Assembly: GCA_024734495.1 (NCBI GenBank)
Contig: JALMQS010000909.1
Location: 1 to 64,000, forward strand
DNA: 64,000 nt
Origin: Forficula auricularia
Taxonomy: Eukaryota; Arthropoda; Insecta; Dermaptera; Forficulidae
Direction of reading: 5' to 3'
In this document: positions 55,501 through 64,000 of the stretch, in pieces
Layout of the letters: each line of letters starts with the position of its first letter
How positions within the stretch are numbered: position 1 is the stretch's first letter
Translations under genes and position numbers: made by a program
The notes under the pieces: generated by a model
The model's input: only the letters and a program-made list of their open reading frames with translations
The model's database searches: none
What the model was told of the DNA's origin: nothing

Positions 55501-55518
55501 TTCAATGAAAAATCAAAT

Positions 55519-55750
55519 GATGATGGGGCACACACTGAGACATGGGGGACTGCTTAGGGATATCTTGGAGGGGAGGTGGGAAAGAAAAGGGGAAGGGGAA
55601 GAACCAGATTAGAATATTTCAACCAAATAATTGGGGATATGGGATGCCAGACATTTAGAGAGGTTAAACAGCTGGCGAGGGACAGAGTCGAGTGGAGACG
55701 GATTGTTGCATCAAACCAGTCTTAGGACTGTATACTCAATGATGATGATG
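55519..55750 (+). mobile_element. Very short LINE 3'-end insertion with 14-bp target duplication
   Basis: Nearly identical to 49138-49382: GGGGCACACACTGAGACATG ... ATTGTTGCATCAAACCAGTC, TTAGGACTGTATACTC and a GATGATG tail. The sequence ATGAAAAATCAAAT is at 55505-55518 and again at 55751-55764. Only about 230 bp, the last 70 codons plus the tail, were copied. Confidence 0.9.
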
Positions 55751-55904
55751 ATGAAAAATCAAATAGTTTTCGTTAAAAAGTGTTGTTGAATCATAAAAGA
55801 GAAACCAATGAGATTGTTCTCTGCTTGATGCAAATAAACATATTATTCATATTTATATACCAAATATAAATATGTATGGAGAATTGATGGAAGGCAACAC
55901 AAGG

Positions 55905-56040
55905 ATTAGGAGAAAATAAAATTCCGATTAAAATAAATTTATTGGAAAGTCATTTTTATCCTCTTAAAAACAGACAGATCTTCGCTGCTTCTTCAAAAAT
56001 GACTTTCCAATAAATTTATTTTATTCGCAATTTTATTTTC
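55905..56040. repeat. Palindrome with a degenerate hammerhead-like centre
   Basis: Arms AAAATAAATTTATTGGAAAG (left) and the complement (right) enclose a centre that on the minus strand reads TTGAAGAAGCAGCGAAGATC, a broken version of CTGANGA-helix-GAAA. Confidence 0.5.
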
Positions 56041-56044
56041 TCAC

Positions 56045-56575
56045 TGTGCCCCCAGCGATCTCAGTTTTTTTCATCTAAATATAATATGGGATTTTTGCTA
56101 TTGAAAGATCAATTTTTTATTCCGGCCAAAGAAATGGTTCAAAAGATTTGAAACTCTGTAGACTTTATCCTTATAATAATAGCTATCCTTCAGAATTTTT
56201 TACATTTTTTAGCAATTATAATTTTGGAGTCTATAACTTAGTAAAACTAAGATATAGCAAAATTTTATCTACCTGTATTTCCAAAATTATAATAGCTAAA
56301 AATCTGTAATAATTCTGATCGATAGCTACTATTATAAAGATAAAGTAAAGATGGTTTCAAATTTTTTGAACCATTACTTTGGCCAGAATAAAAAAATTGA
56401 TATTTTAATGCCAAAACCCCATGTTATTTAGATGAGAAACTTACATCGCTGGGGGCACAGGTTATAATTGAGATAGAGACTTGAAACTTGGGGGTATTTT
56501 TTTTTATTTATTTAGAACCAGATGAGCCCTTGTCATGGTAAAAATTTGAAAATACCCAAAATAATGACCACCCTA
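56045..56575. mobile_element. Foldback transposon with GGGTGGTCA-type end
   Basis: 56045-56260 (GTGCCCCCAGCGATCTCAG, CAATTTTTTATTCCGGCCAA, GACTTTATCCTTATAATAAT, TAGCAATTATAATTTTGGAG) is mirrored by 56265-56465. The right end continues GAGCCCTTGTCATGG ... AAAATAATGACCACCCTA, which matches the solo arm at 38817-39075 in complement. The left outer end is truncated. Confidence 0.7.
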
Positions 56576-57184
56576 ATATATATAAATATATATATTTGTT
56601 ATGTGTATATGTTTATTTGCATCAAGCAGAGGACAACCTTTTTGTTTCTCTTTATGAACCAACAACTCTGCTACTCTCGGCAAAATAAAACTTTTCAATT
56701 GAATCTTAATATGTTAATTAATATCGAAATCATATTTTGAATTTGAATTTTCGCATTGTTTGAACAATCGATTTTTTGAATTGTTGAGACTCATTGTTTT
56801 GATTATTAGAATTTGAATTCAACAATTCAAGGCGTTCCAGTTGAATTATTTTATATTCTAAGCCGCTTCCATTAATATCGCCCCAACATTTCAATACAAT
56901 TTGGATTAATTTTCCAGTCGATTTTTTGATAGATTATCTTTGAAAAGTTTAGCTTTTGAATTTTTCTAACTATTTATTAATATAAAGTGAAATTTTATAA
57001 AATTACTCAAAAAGAAAGATGGAAAATTCAATGGTGAGCTTCCAAGATATTAAGCCATGTTGTACTATTAATGTGTGGGTGTTGGTGTAAGCCTAAACTT
57101 AATACTATATTTTTCCTTATTTCTTCTCTACATAATATCTTGTTTTCTCTTTTAATTCTAATATTAATTTCTTCTTTTCTATAG

Positions 57185-57288
57185 GCAAATCCAAATGCCA
57201 GTGGAGAGAGAGAATGCATTGAATAATACTTTCTTTATCCCTGCCTGAGAGAAAGTGAAAGTAAATTCTCCCAGTCATCTCTGGGAAT
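57185..57288 (+). other. Exon-like cassette 1, copy A
   Basis: 104 nt between TTTCTATAG and GTAAGT. Copy B (59988-60094) keeps both splice sites and is three bases longer. In one frame both read Q(I/M)QMPV(E/D)REN... and both stop at FFIPA-TGA, so it could be a UTR or terminal exon. Not recognised. Confidence 0.3.
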
Positions 57289-57709
57289 GTAAGTTTCCAT
57301 TTTATTTTATTTTCTCTTCTCTTGCTACCCCTTTGAATAAATTTTCCATTAATTTGAAATCAATTGTATAAAATATTCTCATTCATGTTTATTGGATTAT
57401 TATTTGTAATATTAATTTTCTTAGCTCCGAATGCAAATCGACTGGTATATCAGAACCTATTTTCTATTTTCGATTTAAGATTTCTGGTCAGGAATTGAAT
57501 GTAAACGAGTTCATGAGAGCTAATATAGCTTCATTTAACAAATTAAAAGTTAAAAAATAATGTGTTCATATTTTTTTGATATGTTTAATATAATTTCTTC
57601 TTCTTGACTTTTCACATTACATATAAATTACTTGATTGAAAATATTTCTTTTATTATTATATAGTGATACATCTAGACAAGCTCGTTGATTAATTAAATT
57701 TTTTTTAAG

Positions 57710-57863
57710 ATGGAGTGGCTAATTGACTTACTCGGGATTGAATCTGGCTTCAGTCGAAAATATGAAACTTGTCCATAAATCCAGTGGAAGAGACTACAAA
57801 GTCGTTTTGACGGATAAGCTCATCGGCTGCCTGAGAGATTAAACCCCTTAATTTAACTCCGAG
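57710..57863 (+). other. Exon-like cassette 2, copy A
   Basis: Follows TTTTTTTTAAG and begins ATGGAGTGGCTAATTGACTT; a GT follows GAG at 57863. The counterpart 61224-61447 starts ATGGAGTGGCTGGCTAATAG. The frame is not conserved between copies, which argues against coding. Confidence 0.25.
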
Positions 57864-57979
57864 GTAGTTACTCATTTATCATATTTCTAGTATAGTTTTT
57901 TTTTAAATTTAAAAAAATATTGGACAATTCAAAAATCATCTCACATAGTTTTATTTTTACTTTACCATACAGGGTTTGG

Positions 57980-58340
57980 TCGAGTAATGTAATCGTGAAT
58001 GAAAAAAGGGTTTTTTTTTGTTTCTTTTTTTCAAAATATCTCAAAAACGGCTTAAATTATTTTGATTAAAAAAATTGAGCGAAGACCATGATATTTCGCT
58101 CTACAAAAAACTCTAATAAGTGAATCATCGAAAAAATTATATTTTTCGAGATAATAATTGTTTTGTCAAAATGATCTTTTAGGTGCGTTACCAAATTTTT
58201 ATAAACAAGCTAGCTCAAAAACTAGATGTGAATATCAAAACCAAATTTCACACGTAGTTTTGGTGCATTGAGATTAAAAGCTGGTGCATATCGACTCAAA
58301 ATTAAGGGTGGCTGGAAGGGGGTTAAAATTAAAATCTAGG
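57980..58340. other. No recognised gene
   Basis: Sequence between the two duplicate copies; no frame or repeat match until 58350. Confidence 0.4.
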
Positions 58341-58349
58341 GCATTTCAG

Positions 58350-58605
58350 CAAACTCAACCAAGATTTGTATACATAATCAGTGGACTCCCAGAAGTCTAA
58401 AAATGCAAAATCTAATCCCCCAAAATGTGGAGGTGGGGGGGGGGTCAAAAAATGAAAATATTACCGATTTATCAAACTCAACCAAATTTTGTTTACATAA
58501 TCAGTGGGCCCTCAGAAGTCTAAAAATGCAAAAACTAACCTCTCAAAATGGGGGGGGGGTCAAAAAATGAAAATCTTGACCATTTACCAAACTCAACCAA
58601 ATTTT
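58350..58605 (+). repeat. Three units of the ~118-bp G-rich repeat
   Basis: AACTCAACCAA recurs at about 58352, 58476 and 58590, each unit with CAGAAGTCTAAAAATGCAAA, AACTAACC/AATCCCC and an oligo-G run followed by TCAAAAAATGAAAAT. Confidence 0.8.
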
Positions 58606-58687
58606 TGATATAAATAAACTTTTATTTGACATTTTTTTTACTGTTTATGAGTTATAAGACTGTCTCAAGATTAAAAACTCACCCGTT
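58605..58687 (-). mobile_element. Solo end of the DUF4817-type long-TIR element
   Basis: On the minus strand GGGTGAGTTTTTAATCTTGA, GACAGTCTTATAACTCATAA and AAACAGTAAAAAAAATGTC match the terminal 80 bp of 50011-51221. Confidence 0.6.
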
Positions 58688-59266
58688 ATATATATATATA
58701 TTTAAAATATATGTGTGTATGTTTATTTTAATCAAGCAGAGGACAACCTCTTTTGTTTCTCTTTATGAATCAACAACTCTGCTACTCTCGGCAAAATAAA
58801 ACTTTTCAATTGAATCTTAATATATTAATTAATATCGAAATCATATTTTGAATTTGAATTTTCGCATTGTTTGAACAATTGATTTTTTTGAATTGTTGAG
58901 ACTCATTGTTTTGATTATTAGAATTTGATTTAAACAATTCAATTATTTTATATTCTAAGCCGCCTCCATTAATACCACCTTCACATTTCAATGCAATTTA
59001 GATTAATTTTCAAGTCTATTTTTCGATAGGTAATCTCTTTAAAGTTTAGGTTTTGAATTTTCCTAACTATTTATTAATCTAAAGTGAAATTTTATAAAAT
59101 TACTCTAACAGAAAGATTGAAATTCGATGGTGAGTTTCCAAGATATTAAGCCATGTTGTACTATTAATGTGTGTGTGTGAGTGTAAGCCTAAACTTAATA
59201 CTATAGTTTTCCTTATTTCTTCTCTGCATATATATCTTGTTCTCTCTTTTAATACTAATATTAATT

Positions 59267-59959
59267 AAGTGTATATTGATGAGGCAGTCCAAAAAAGAAG
59301 AAGATAATTTACACTATCTTTTTATTCATAAAACCGACGTTTCGGAGGCTATTCCCTCCTTCTTCAGGGTCTGTAATTAATTAGAATGGGATTTGGCCAT
59401 CATTACAATCAAGATCATTACAAATTATTTTTTTATATAAATACAATTAATATATAATTATATGGTATACAAATTCTTAATCAAAAATATATTCTACTCA
59501 CTTTGAAAAGTCAGTGAAGGAAATCCAATGCGGCATTCCCCTCTGTCTCCTCTTTCAGTGGCAGTAACAATAATATATTGTATTTCATTATCAACAGAAT
59601 TATAATGTAATAATGATTTGGAAATATTTTTTTTAATATAAGTCCATATCATTAGCCACAATCCCCTCTCAGATAACCCTCCGCAAAGCAGTTGTGCGCA
59701 TAATTATTTATTTATATAGTACAAACAATATGTATTTTACTTTAAATTATACTTTACACATACATATACAAATTTTTTATATAAATCATTCATTTATTTA
59801 TCTTATTTCATTATTTTTTCCCTCATAAATCTTAAAAAGGTTTGTCAAGTGTTTAAAATAAAAATTACGAATTTACTATTTACAATTATTTACATATTAT
59901 CTATTTACATTGTTATATTTTAATTATACAAGTTTTAGATCAGCAATTATGCCATCCCA
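59267..59959 (-). mobile_element. Hammerhead-bearing retroelement-like insertion, 13-bp TSD
   Basis: Copy A lacks this segment. ACTAATATTAATT stands at 59254-59266 and 59960-59972, a 13-bp target duplication. The insertion begins with the same GATGAGGCAGTCCAAAAAAG terminal sequence found at 60790 and 61140, carries one hammerhead-like motif on the minus strand at 59330-59375, and contains no recognisable protein. Confidence 0.7.
59330..59375 (-). ncRNA. Hammerhead-ribozyme-like motif (family 1)
   Basis: Minus strand: AGACC, CTGAAGA, A, GGAGG-GAATAG-CCTCC, GAAACGTC, GGTTT. Helix I has five pairs including one G-U; helix II five pairs. Compared with 51653, the A-to-G change in helix I still pairs. 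Confidence 0.5.
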
Positions 59960-59987
59960 ACTAATATTAATTTCTTCTTTTCTATAG

Positions 59988-60094
59988 GCAAATGCAAATG
60001 CCAGTGGACAGAGAGAATGTATTATTGGTTCATAATTTCTTTATCCCTGCCTGAATGAAAATGAAAGTGAATTCTCCCAGTCATCTCTGGGAAT
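59988..60094 (+). other. Exon-like cassette 1, copy B
   Basis: Counterpart of 57185-57288 with TCTATAG acceptor and GTAAGT donor kept. 107 nt, an in-frame three-base difference from copy A. Confidence 0.3.
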
Positions 60095-60450
60095 GTAAGT
60101 CTCCTATTTATTTTATTTTCTTTACTTTAGTTACCCCTTTGAATAAATTTTCTATTAATTTGAAATCAATTTTATAAAATATTCCCATTCATGTTTATTG
60201 GATTATTATTTGTAATATTAATTTTCTTAGCTCCCAATACAAATCGACTGGTATATATCAGAACCTATTTTCGAGATTTTAAACATATAAGATTTTTGTC
60301 AGGAATTGAATGTAAACGGGTTCATGAGAGCTAATATAGCTTCATTTAACGAATTAAATGTTAAAAATTAATTTGTTCATATTTTTAAAATAATTTCCTC
60401 TTCTTCACTTTTCGGATTACATATAAATTACTTAATTGAAAATATTTCGT

Positions 60451-60733
60451 TAGGGGTCGTCCATGAATTACGTCACACGAATTTCAAGATTTTTAGACCC
60501 CACTCCCCCTGTGTCACATTCTGTGACATTTTCTTTGAGCCCCCTTCCCTGTATTCGTCGTCACACTATCACTTTTATATTTATTATTTATATTTGAGAA
60601 TTTTTTAAGTTTTTTAATTTAACTTTTGTGACATCACAATTTTCAAGATCCACGTGTCCCCTATTCACATTTTGTCACAAATCTGAGATGCCCCATTCCC
60701 CCTTACTTTGTGACGTAATTTATTGATGGTCCT
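60451..60733. mobile_element. MITE with GGGGTCGTCCATGAATTACG ends
   Basis: Absent from copy A. Left end AGGGGTCGTCCATGAATTAC, GTCACAC; right end reversed AAAGGACCATCAATAAATTA, CGTCACAAAG. A ~25-bp imperfect terminal repeat around ~280 bp with internal mirror words (CCCACTCCCCCTGTGTCACA / TGAGATGCCCCATTCCCCCT). Confidence 0.75.
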
Positions 60734-60840
60734 TTATTACTATATAGTGATACATCTAGACCGGCTCGTTGATTAATTAAGTGGATATCGATGATGCAGT
60801 CCAAAAAAGAAGAAGATATTTTACACTATCTTTTTATTCA

Positions 60841-60886
60841 TAAAACCGACGTTTCGGAGGCTATTCCCTCCTTCTTCAGGATTTTG
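60841..60886 (-). ncRNA. Hammerhead-ribozyme-like motif (family 1)
   Basis: Minus strand: AAAATC, CTGAAGA, A, GGAGG-GAATAG-CCTCC, GAAACGTC, GGTTTT. Helix I six pairs with one U-G; helix II five pairs. Confidence 0.5.
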
Positions 60887-61046
60887 AAAAGTCAGTGAAA
60901 GAAATCCAATGCGACATTCCCCTCTGTCTTCTCTTTCAGTGGCAGTAACAATAATATATCATATTTCATTCTCAGCAAAATTATAGTGTAGTGTTACTGC
61001 CATTGAAAGAGGAGACAGAGAAGAATGTCGTATTGGATTTCCTTCA

Positions 61047-61091
61047 CAAAACCCTGAAGAAGGAGAGAATAGCCTCCGAAACGTAGGTTTT
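61047..61091 (+). ncRNA. Hammerhead-ribozyme-like motif (family 1, partly decayed)
   Basis: AAAACC, CTGAAGA, A, GGAGA-GAATAG-CCTCC, GAAACGTA, GGTTTT. Helix I six perfect pairs; helix II has lost one pair; the cleavage base is A in place of C, which type-I hammerheads tolerate. Confidence 0.4.
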
Positions 61092-61223
61092 ATGAATATA
61101 AAGATAGTGTAAATTATCATCTTCTTTTTTTGGACTGCCTCATCGATATCCACTTAATTCACTTAACAGTCCGTCTCCAAAAATTACTCCAATCTTTGAT
61201 TAATTTTAATTCATTTTTTATAG

Positions 61224-61447
61224 ATGGAGTGGCTGGCTAATAGACTTCGAACTTACTCGGGGTCGAATCTGGCTTCAGCCAGAATTATTTTCATTTATGT
61301 TGAAAATACGAAACATCTCAATAAATTCTGAGAAAGTCAACGGAACTCCACTCTTGTGAACAATTTCCCAGGAATCCTCTCTAGTCAGTTTTGACGGATA
61401 AGGTCATCAGCTGCCTGCGAGATTAAGCCCCTTATTTTAACTCCGAG
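61224..61447 (+). other. Exon-like cassette 2, copy B
   Basis: After TTTTTTATAG the segment starts ATGGAGTGGCTGGCTAATAG; GT follows GAG at 61447. Counterpart of 57710-57863 but longer (224 against 154 nt) and not frame-conserved. Confidence 0.25.
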
Positions 61448-61481
61448 GTTAGTATACTTACTCATTTATTATATATCTTGA

Positions 61482-62012
61482 AGGAGACAATAAAAGAGTG
61501 TGTCTTCTGCTGGAATTATAATTTTTATTTATAACGAGACTTTGCCCTCTTCATCAGTCTATTATAATTGAATTAATGTATCAATGGATAGTGAGATTTG
61601 CAGATATCCATTCATACATTAATTCCTGTGAATCAATTGTAATAGACTGATGAAGATTTCCCTCTTCAATAGCTATTTTGACTCTTAAGGCTATATAGTT
61701 GACCTCATCCAGTCAAATTTAATCGGTCATACTATGTTGATATTTTTTCTTCCCATTTTTTTTTTTGGATCTGGACAACTAAGATATGTGATTAATCATA
61801 TTCCCTTTAAGAATTTCTACAAATCATTAAGAAAAAATTAATAAACCGACCAATTACAATGTACCACATTTAAATCAGTGGTTCCTCTAACCTTTTCAGT
61901 TTCATTATCCTTGTCTGTATCCGTGAAAAGCCCTCGAAACTATAGCCTCGTTATAAATAAAATTTATAATTCCAGCAAAAGACACATTCTTTTATTGTCT
62001 CCTTCAAAATAT
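61482..62012. mobile_element. Foldback insertion with decayed hammerhead-like remnants
   Basis: Left arm TTGAAGGAGACAATAAAAGA, TGTGTCTTCTGCTGGAATTA, TTTTATTTATAACGAG is mirrored at 61945-62010. Near the inner ends, CTGATGAAGAGGG (minus, about 61545-61560) and CCCTCGAAACTATAG (plus, about 61930-61945) look like two separated halves of the same kind of motif. A CAGTGGTTCCTCTAACCTTT hAT-style end lies at 61879. Confidence 0.55.
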
Positions 62013-62159
62013 AAAAATTCTGCTACCCTCGTCAAAAAACTTTCAATTTAATTTATTATATAATATTTTATCTTTTATAAATTTTTTGAAAATTTTTAAA
62101 AAATATAGGAGAATTCAAAAATTTTCTAATATAGTTTTATTCTTACTTTAACAAATGGA

Positions 62160-62936
62160 GGTCTCGCCGAGAGGCCAAAAAGTGCGATTTTTTCATTTAG
62201 TGCGTGCGAATGTATGGATGGATGTTATCGTTTTTTTGGTTCACGATTTTTTTTTCAAATTATCACTCAAATATCAATTCTGAAACTGTTTGATTTATAA
62301 ATTAACTTCCCTTGTCTTAGGGAGTTCAATGATTTGGTACATAGAATAAACTAATCATTAGTAAATTCGATTTCATCTAATCTTTATATATTTTTACTTT
62401 ATTTTTATCTTACCTTCTTTATTATCACATTTATTATTTATTTATACAATTTCTTATTTTCTAATTTACTTTTTTTATACTTTTTTCATGGATCATCCCT
62501 TCAATGATATGTCTCGGTCTTCTCCTTTATTCGATTCATTTATGTTGTCATCAAAAGCTCGCCAAACTTGAGTATTATATCATTTTTTATATAATTACTT
62601 TTTAAGTATTTTTTTACAGCATACCCCTTTAATTAGAATCACTTATTACTTTAATATTTAACTTATTTCCATTAAAATAAATTCATTTTTTGATTTTAAA
62701 TTTCTTGCTTTCATAATAAAATTATTCTATACCAATTTTCAAAAAATTTAAATAACTTAAAGTAAATTTAATTTCCGATCAAATTAATTTCAATTATAGC
62801 CTAAATAAATTTCGAAATTTAAATTCAATTCATTAAATTAATAGATTAAAATCATTCAATAATTAAATTTTTGATAGCTTTCTTGAGATTATTCAATTTT
62901 TATGATAAATAGAGAATTAGAATTAGGAATTTTCAG
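62160..62936. other. No recognised gene
   Basis: AT-rich; no repeat match except a short GGTCTCGCCGAGAGGCCAAA at 62160-62179 also seen in part at 9241-9258. Confidence 0.4.
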
Positions 62937-62998
62937 TTCCCCATTCATCATTTATCATAATGCAGTCCAACGAGGGATTCGCTTTTGGATCAAATCAG
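62937..62998 (+). other. Candidate exon, product unknown
   Basis: 62 nt between GGAATTTTCAG and GTAATTT. One frame reads SPFIIYHNAVQRGIRFWIKS and is open into the next candidate exon; another starts MQSNEGFAFGSNQ. Not recognised. Confidence 0.3.
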
Positions 62999-63065
62999 GT
63001 AATTTAAAAATTATATTATTTATAAACATATATACCTTTAAATTGATAGCTGATTATTTTTACAG

Positions 63066-63119
63066 CAAGAAGCCATCGTTGCATCGAGATGACCCCAGTC
63101 TGTCATCAGGGACTCTCAG
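63066..63119 (+). other. Candidate exon, product unknown
   Basis: 54 nt between TATTTTTACAG and GTATTTT. Joined to 62937-62998, one frame stays open across both (KSARSHRCIEMTPVCHQGLS). In another frame alone it reads KKPSLHRDDPSLSSGTLR. GC-richer than its flanks, which favours function. Confidence 0.35.
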
Positions 63120-63195
63120 GTATTTTATTACCTATATTTATTTCTTTAATAGTAATTTCAAACTCAATTCTTGAATATAAAATTTTTTTAAATAC

Positions 63196-63764
63196 AGTGT
63201 GGGGCATAAGATCTACCACATTTTGAAGAGGTATATAAAATTAAACAATTTAACTAGAAAAAAAACTGAATATATTTTTGAAAAGAACATAAAATATTTT
63301 TTTTAATGTGTTTTACACATTATCAGACAAAAAAAGGGGGAGGGGTTAAAAATGAAAATTCTAGCCCTTTTGACCAAACTTAACTAAAGTATCAACTAGT
63401 ATACATATCCTGTGTACCTCAGAAGGCTAGAAATGTAAAAACTAACCACCCAAAATGTGGGTAGGGTCAAAAATGAAAATTCTAGCCCTTTCAACCAAAC
63501 TATGTATACAAAATTTGAGTTAGTTTTTGCATTTCTAGCCTTCTCAGGGTCCACAGAATATATATACAAAATTCGGATAAGTTTGGTCAAAAGGGCTAGA
63601 ATTTTCATTTTTGACCTCCCCTTTTTTGTCTGATAATGTTTAAAACACATTAAAAAAAAATTATATTATGTTCTTTTCAAAAATATATTCAGTTATTTTC
63701 CAAGATAATTTTTTCATTTTTTATACCTCTTCAAAATGTGGTAGATCTTTATGCCCCCACCCTG
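63196..63764. mobile_element. Near-complete palindrome carrying G-rich repeat units
   Basis: Ends CAGTGTGGGGCATAAGATCT and, reversed, CAGGGTGGGGGCATAAAGAT, followed by CTACCACATTTTGAAGAGG on both sides. Inner arm GAATATATTTTTGAAAAGAA, CATAAAATATT, TCAGACAAAAAAAGGGGGAG is also mirrored. The centre consists of inverted units of the ~118-bp repeat. A frame on the minus strand (63396-63650) is chance. Confidence 0.8.
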
Positions 63765-63787
63765 TTATCATTAGAGTGTTTCCTTCT

Positions 63788-64000
63788 CTTTTTAACCGAC
63801 TTCAAAAAAGGAGGAGGTTCTCTATTCGACTGAATTTTTTTGTTTTTTGTGCCTATGTTACCACATATCTCCGCCAATTGTGAACCGATTTTGAAAAAAA
63901 AATTTGCATTGAGTCCAGTCTACGTTCCGATTGGTCTCATTTTTTTTCGTAGGTATTAGACCTTTTTTGTTAGGTTTGTTCAGGACTAACTTCTTTCTTT
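63788..64000. mobile_element. GTCGGT foldback family, left arm, runs off the window
   Basis: TTTTTAACCGACTTCAAAAA at 63790, then CTCTATTCGACTGAATTT, CATATCTCCGCCAATTGTGA, GGTCTCATTTTTTTTCG and GTTCAGGACTAACTTC up to the window end. Confidence 0.8.

Larger units (their letters stand above)
56590..57975 (+). repeat. Tandem duplication, copy A
   Basis: Starts TATGTTTATTTGCATCAAGC, AGAGGACAACC and runs through TTATTAATATAAAGTGAAAT, the exon-like cassette and TAACTCCGAGGTAGTTACTC. It is repeated at 58700-62150. About 1.4 kb. Confidence 0.8.
60779..61195. mobile_element. Foldback insertion with paired hammerhead-like motifs, 10-bp TSD
   Basis: Absent from copy A. TTGATTAATT is found at 60769-60778 and 61196-61205. 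Left arm GTGGATATCGATGATGCAGT ... is mirrored by the right arm ... ACTGCCTCATCGATATCCAC. Each arm holds one hammerhead-like motif (60841-60886 minus, 61047-61091 plus). No protein. Confidence 0.75.
58700..62150 (+). repeat. Tandem duplication, copy B (enlarged by insertions)
   Basis: Collinear with copy A but interrupted by insertions at 59267-59959, 60451-60733, 60779-61195 and about 61482-62012. Between insertions identity to copy A is high (e.g. TCTGCTACTCTCGGCAAAAT, CCAGTCATCTCTGGGAATGT, GATACATCTAGACCGGCTCG). Confidence 0.8.

Noticed and set aside
55961..56000. Another hammerhead-like motif
   Set aside because: Core reads TTGAAGA and GAAG, breaking conserved positions; kept only as a degenerate palindrome.
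63396..63650. 84-codon minus-strand frame
   Set aside because: Falls inside the palindromic G-rich repeat and shows no family signature.

Overview
This window looks like a piece of an AT-rich, intron- and transposon-laden arthropod (most likely insect) nuclear genome. The evidence is several Tc1/mariner families (DD34D and DD41D transposase remnants), hAT elements with 8-bp target duplications, Helitron-like elements, truncated non-LTR retrotransposons, a tRNA-derived SINE, and one recognisable host exon with canonical splice signals. I see no prokaryotic operons, rRNA, functional tRNA gene or CRISPR array. I cannot name the species or order from sequence alone.

The one host gene I can support is the first coding exon of an integrin alpha subunit on the minus strand (25147-25313). 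It holds a signal peptide, the mature start FNLD, the first FG-GAP blade motif and a GTGAGT donor. No further integrin exon was recognised at lower coordinates. If this model is right, everything from about 25146 down to 1 is first intron (more than 25 kb, running off the window), and 25314-25620 is 5' UTR and promoter. Above 25.6 kb is upstream sequence. A few exon-like islands with good splice signals on the plus strand (54784-54855, 57185-57288, 59988-60094, 62937-62998, 63066-63119) have no recognised product.

Layout: 0.4-3.8 kb, a hAT element with a second hAT inserted in it, each with target duplications. 4.7-5.7 kb and 11.9-12.8 kb, two different DD41D mariner elements folded into snap-back palindromes. 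9.3-10.6 kb, short tandem repeats. 14.2-16.8, 19.3-20.0, 24.2-28.2, 35.2-35.7, 52.0-52.7 and 63.8-64 kb, one long-inverted-repeat foldback family whose GAAGTCGGT motif recurs at three nested levels. One copy carries a SINE and a tRNA-like palindrome. 18.0-18.8 kb, a 20-bp minisatellite bounded by an inverted repeat. 20.6-24.2, 32.6-33.2, 37.6-38.8 and 44.4-45.2 kb, Helitron-like elements, several with a G-rich tract before a 3' hairpin. 28.2-30.4 kb, a DUF4817-type transposase scrap and a jockey-like LINE 3' end. 42.2-43.1 kb, a DD41D mariner. 47.6-49.6 kb, a DD34D mariner split by a LINE 3' end. 50.0-51.2 kb, a long-TIR element with a DUF4817 fragment. 52.9-53.7 kb, a hAT element with a paralogous empty site 1 kb away. 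56.6-62.2 kb, a tandem duplication whose second copy is swollen by several insertions.

The most unusual signal is a set of about nine short motifs (30.9-31.3, 47.0-47.3, 51.5-51.7, 59.3, 60.8-61.1 kb) that fit a type-I hammerhead ribozyme core: CTGANGA, a helix II, then GAAA, with a matching helix I. The helix sequences differ between families while pairing is kept. They lie in inverted pairs inside insertions with 10-13-bp target duplications, which would suit Penelope-like or retrozyme-like retroelements. The second unusual theme is how many unrelated elements here are foldback (palindromic) forms.
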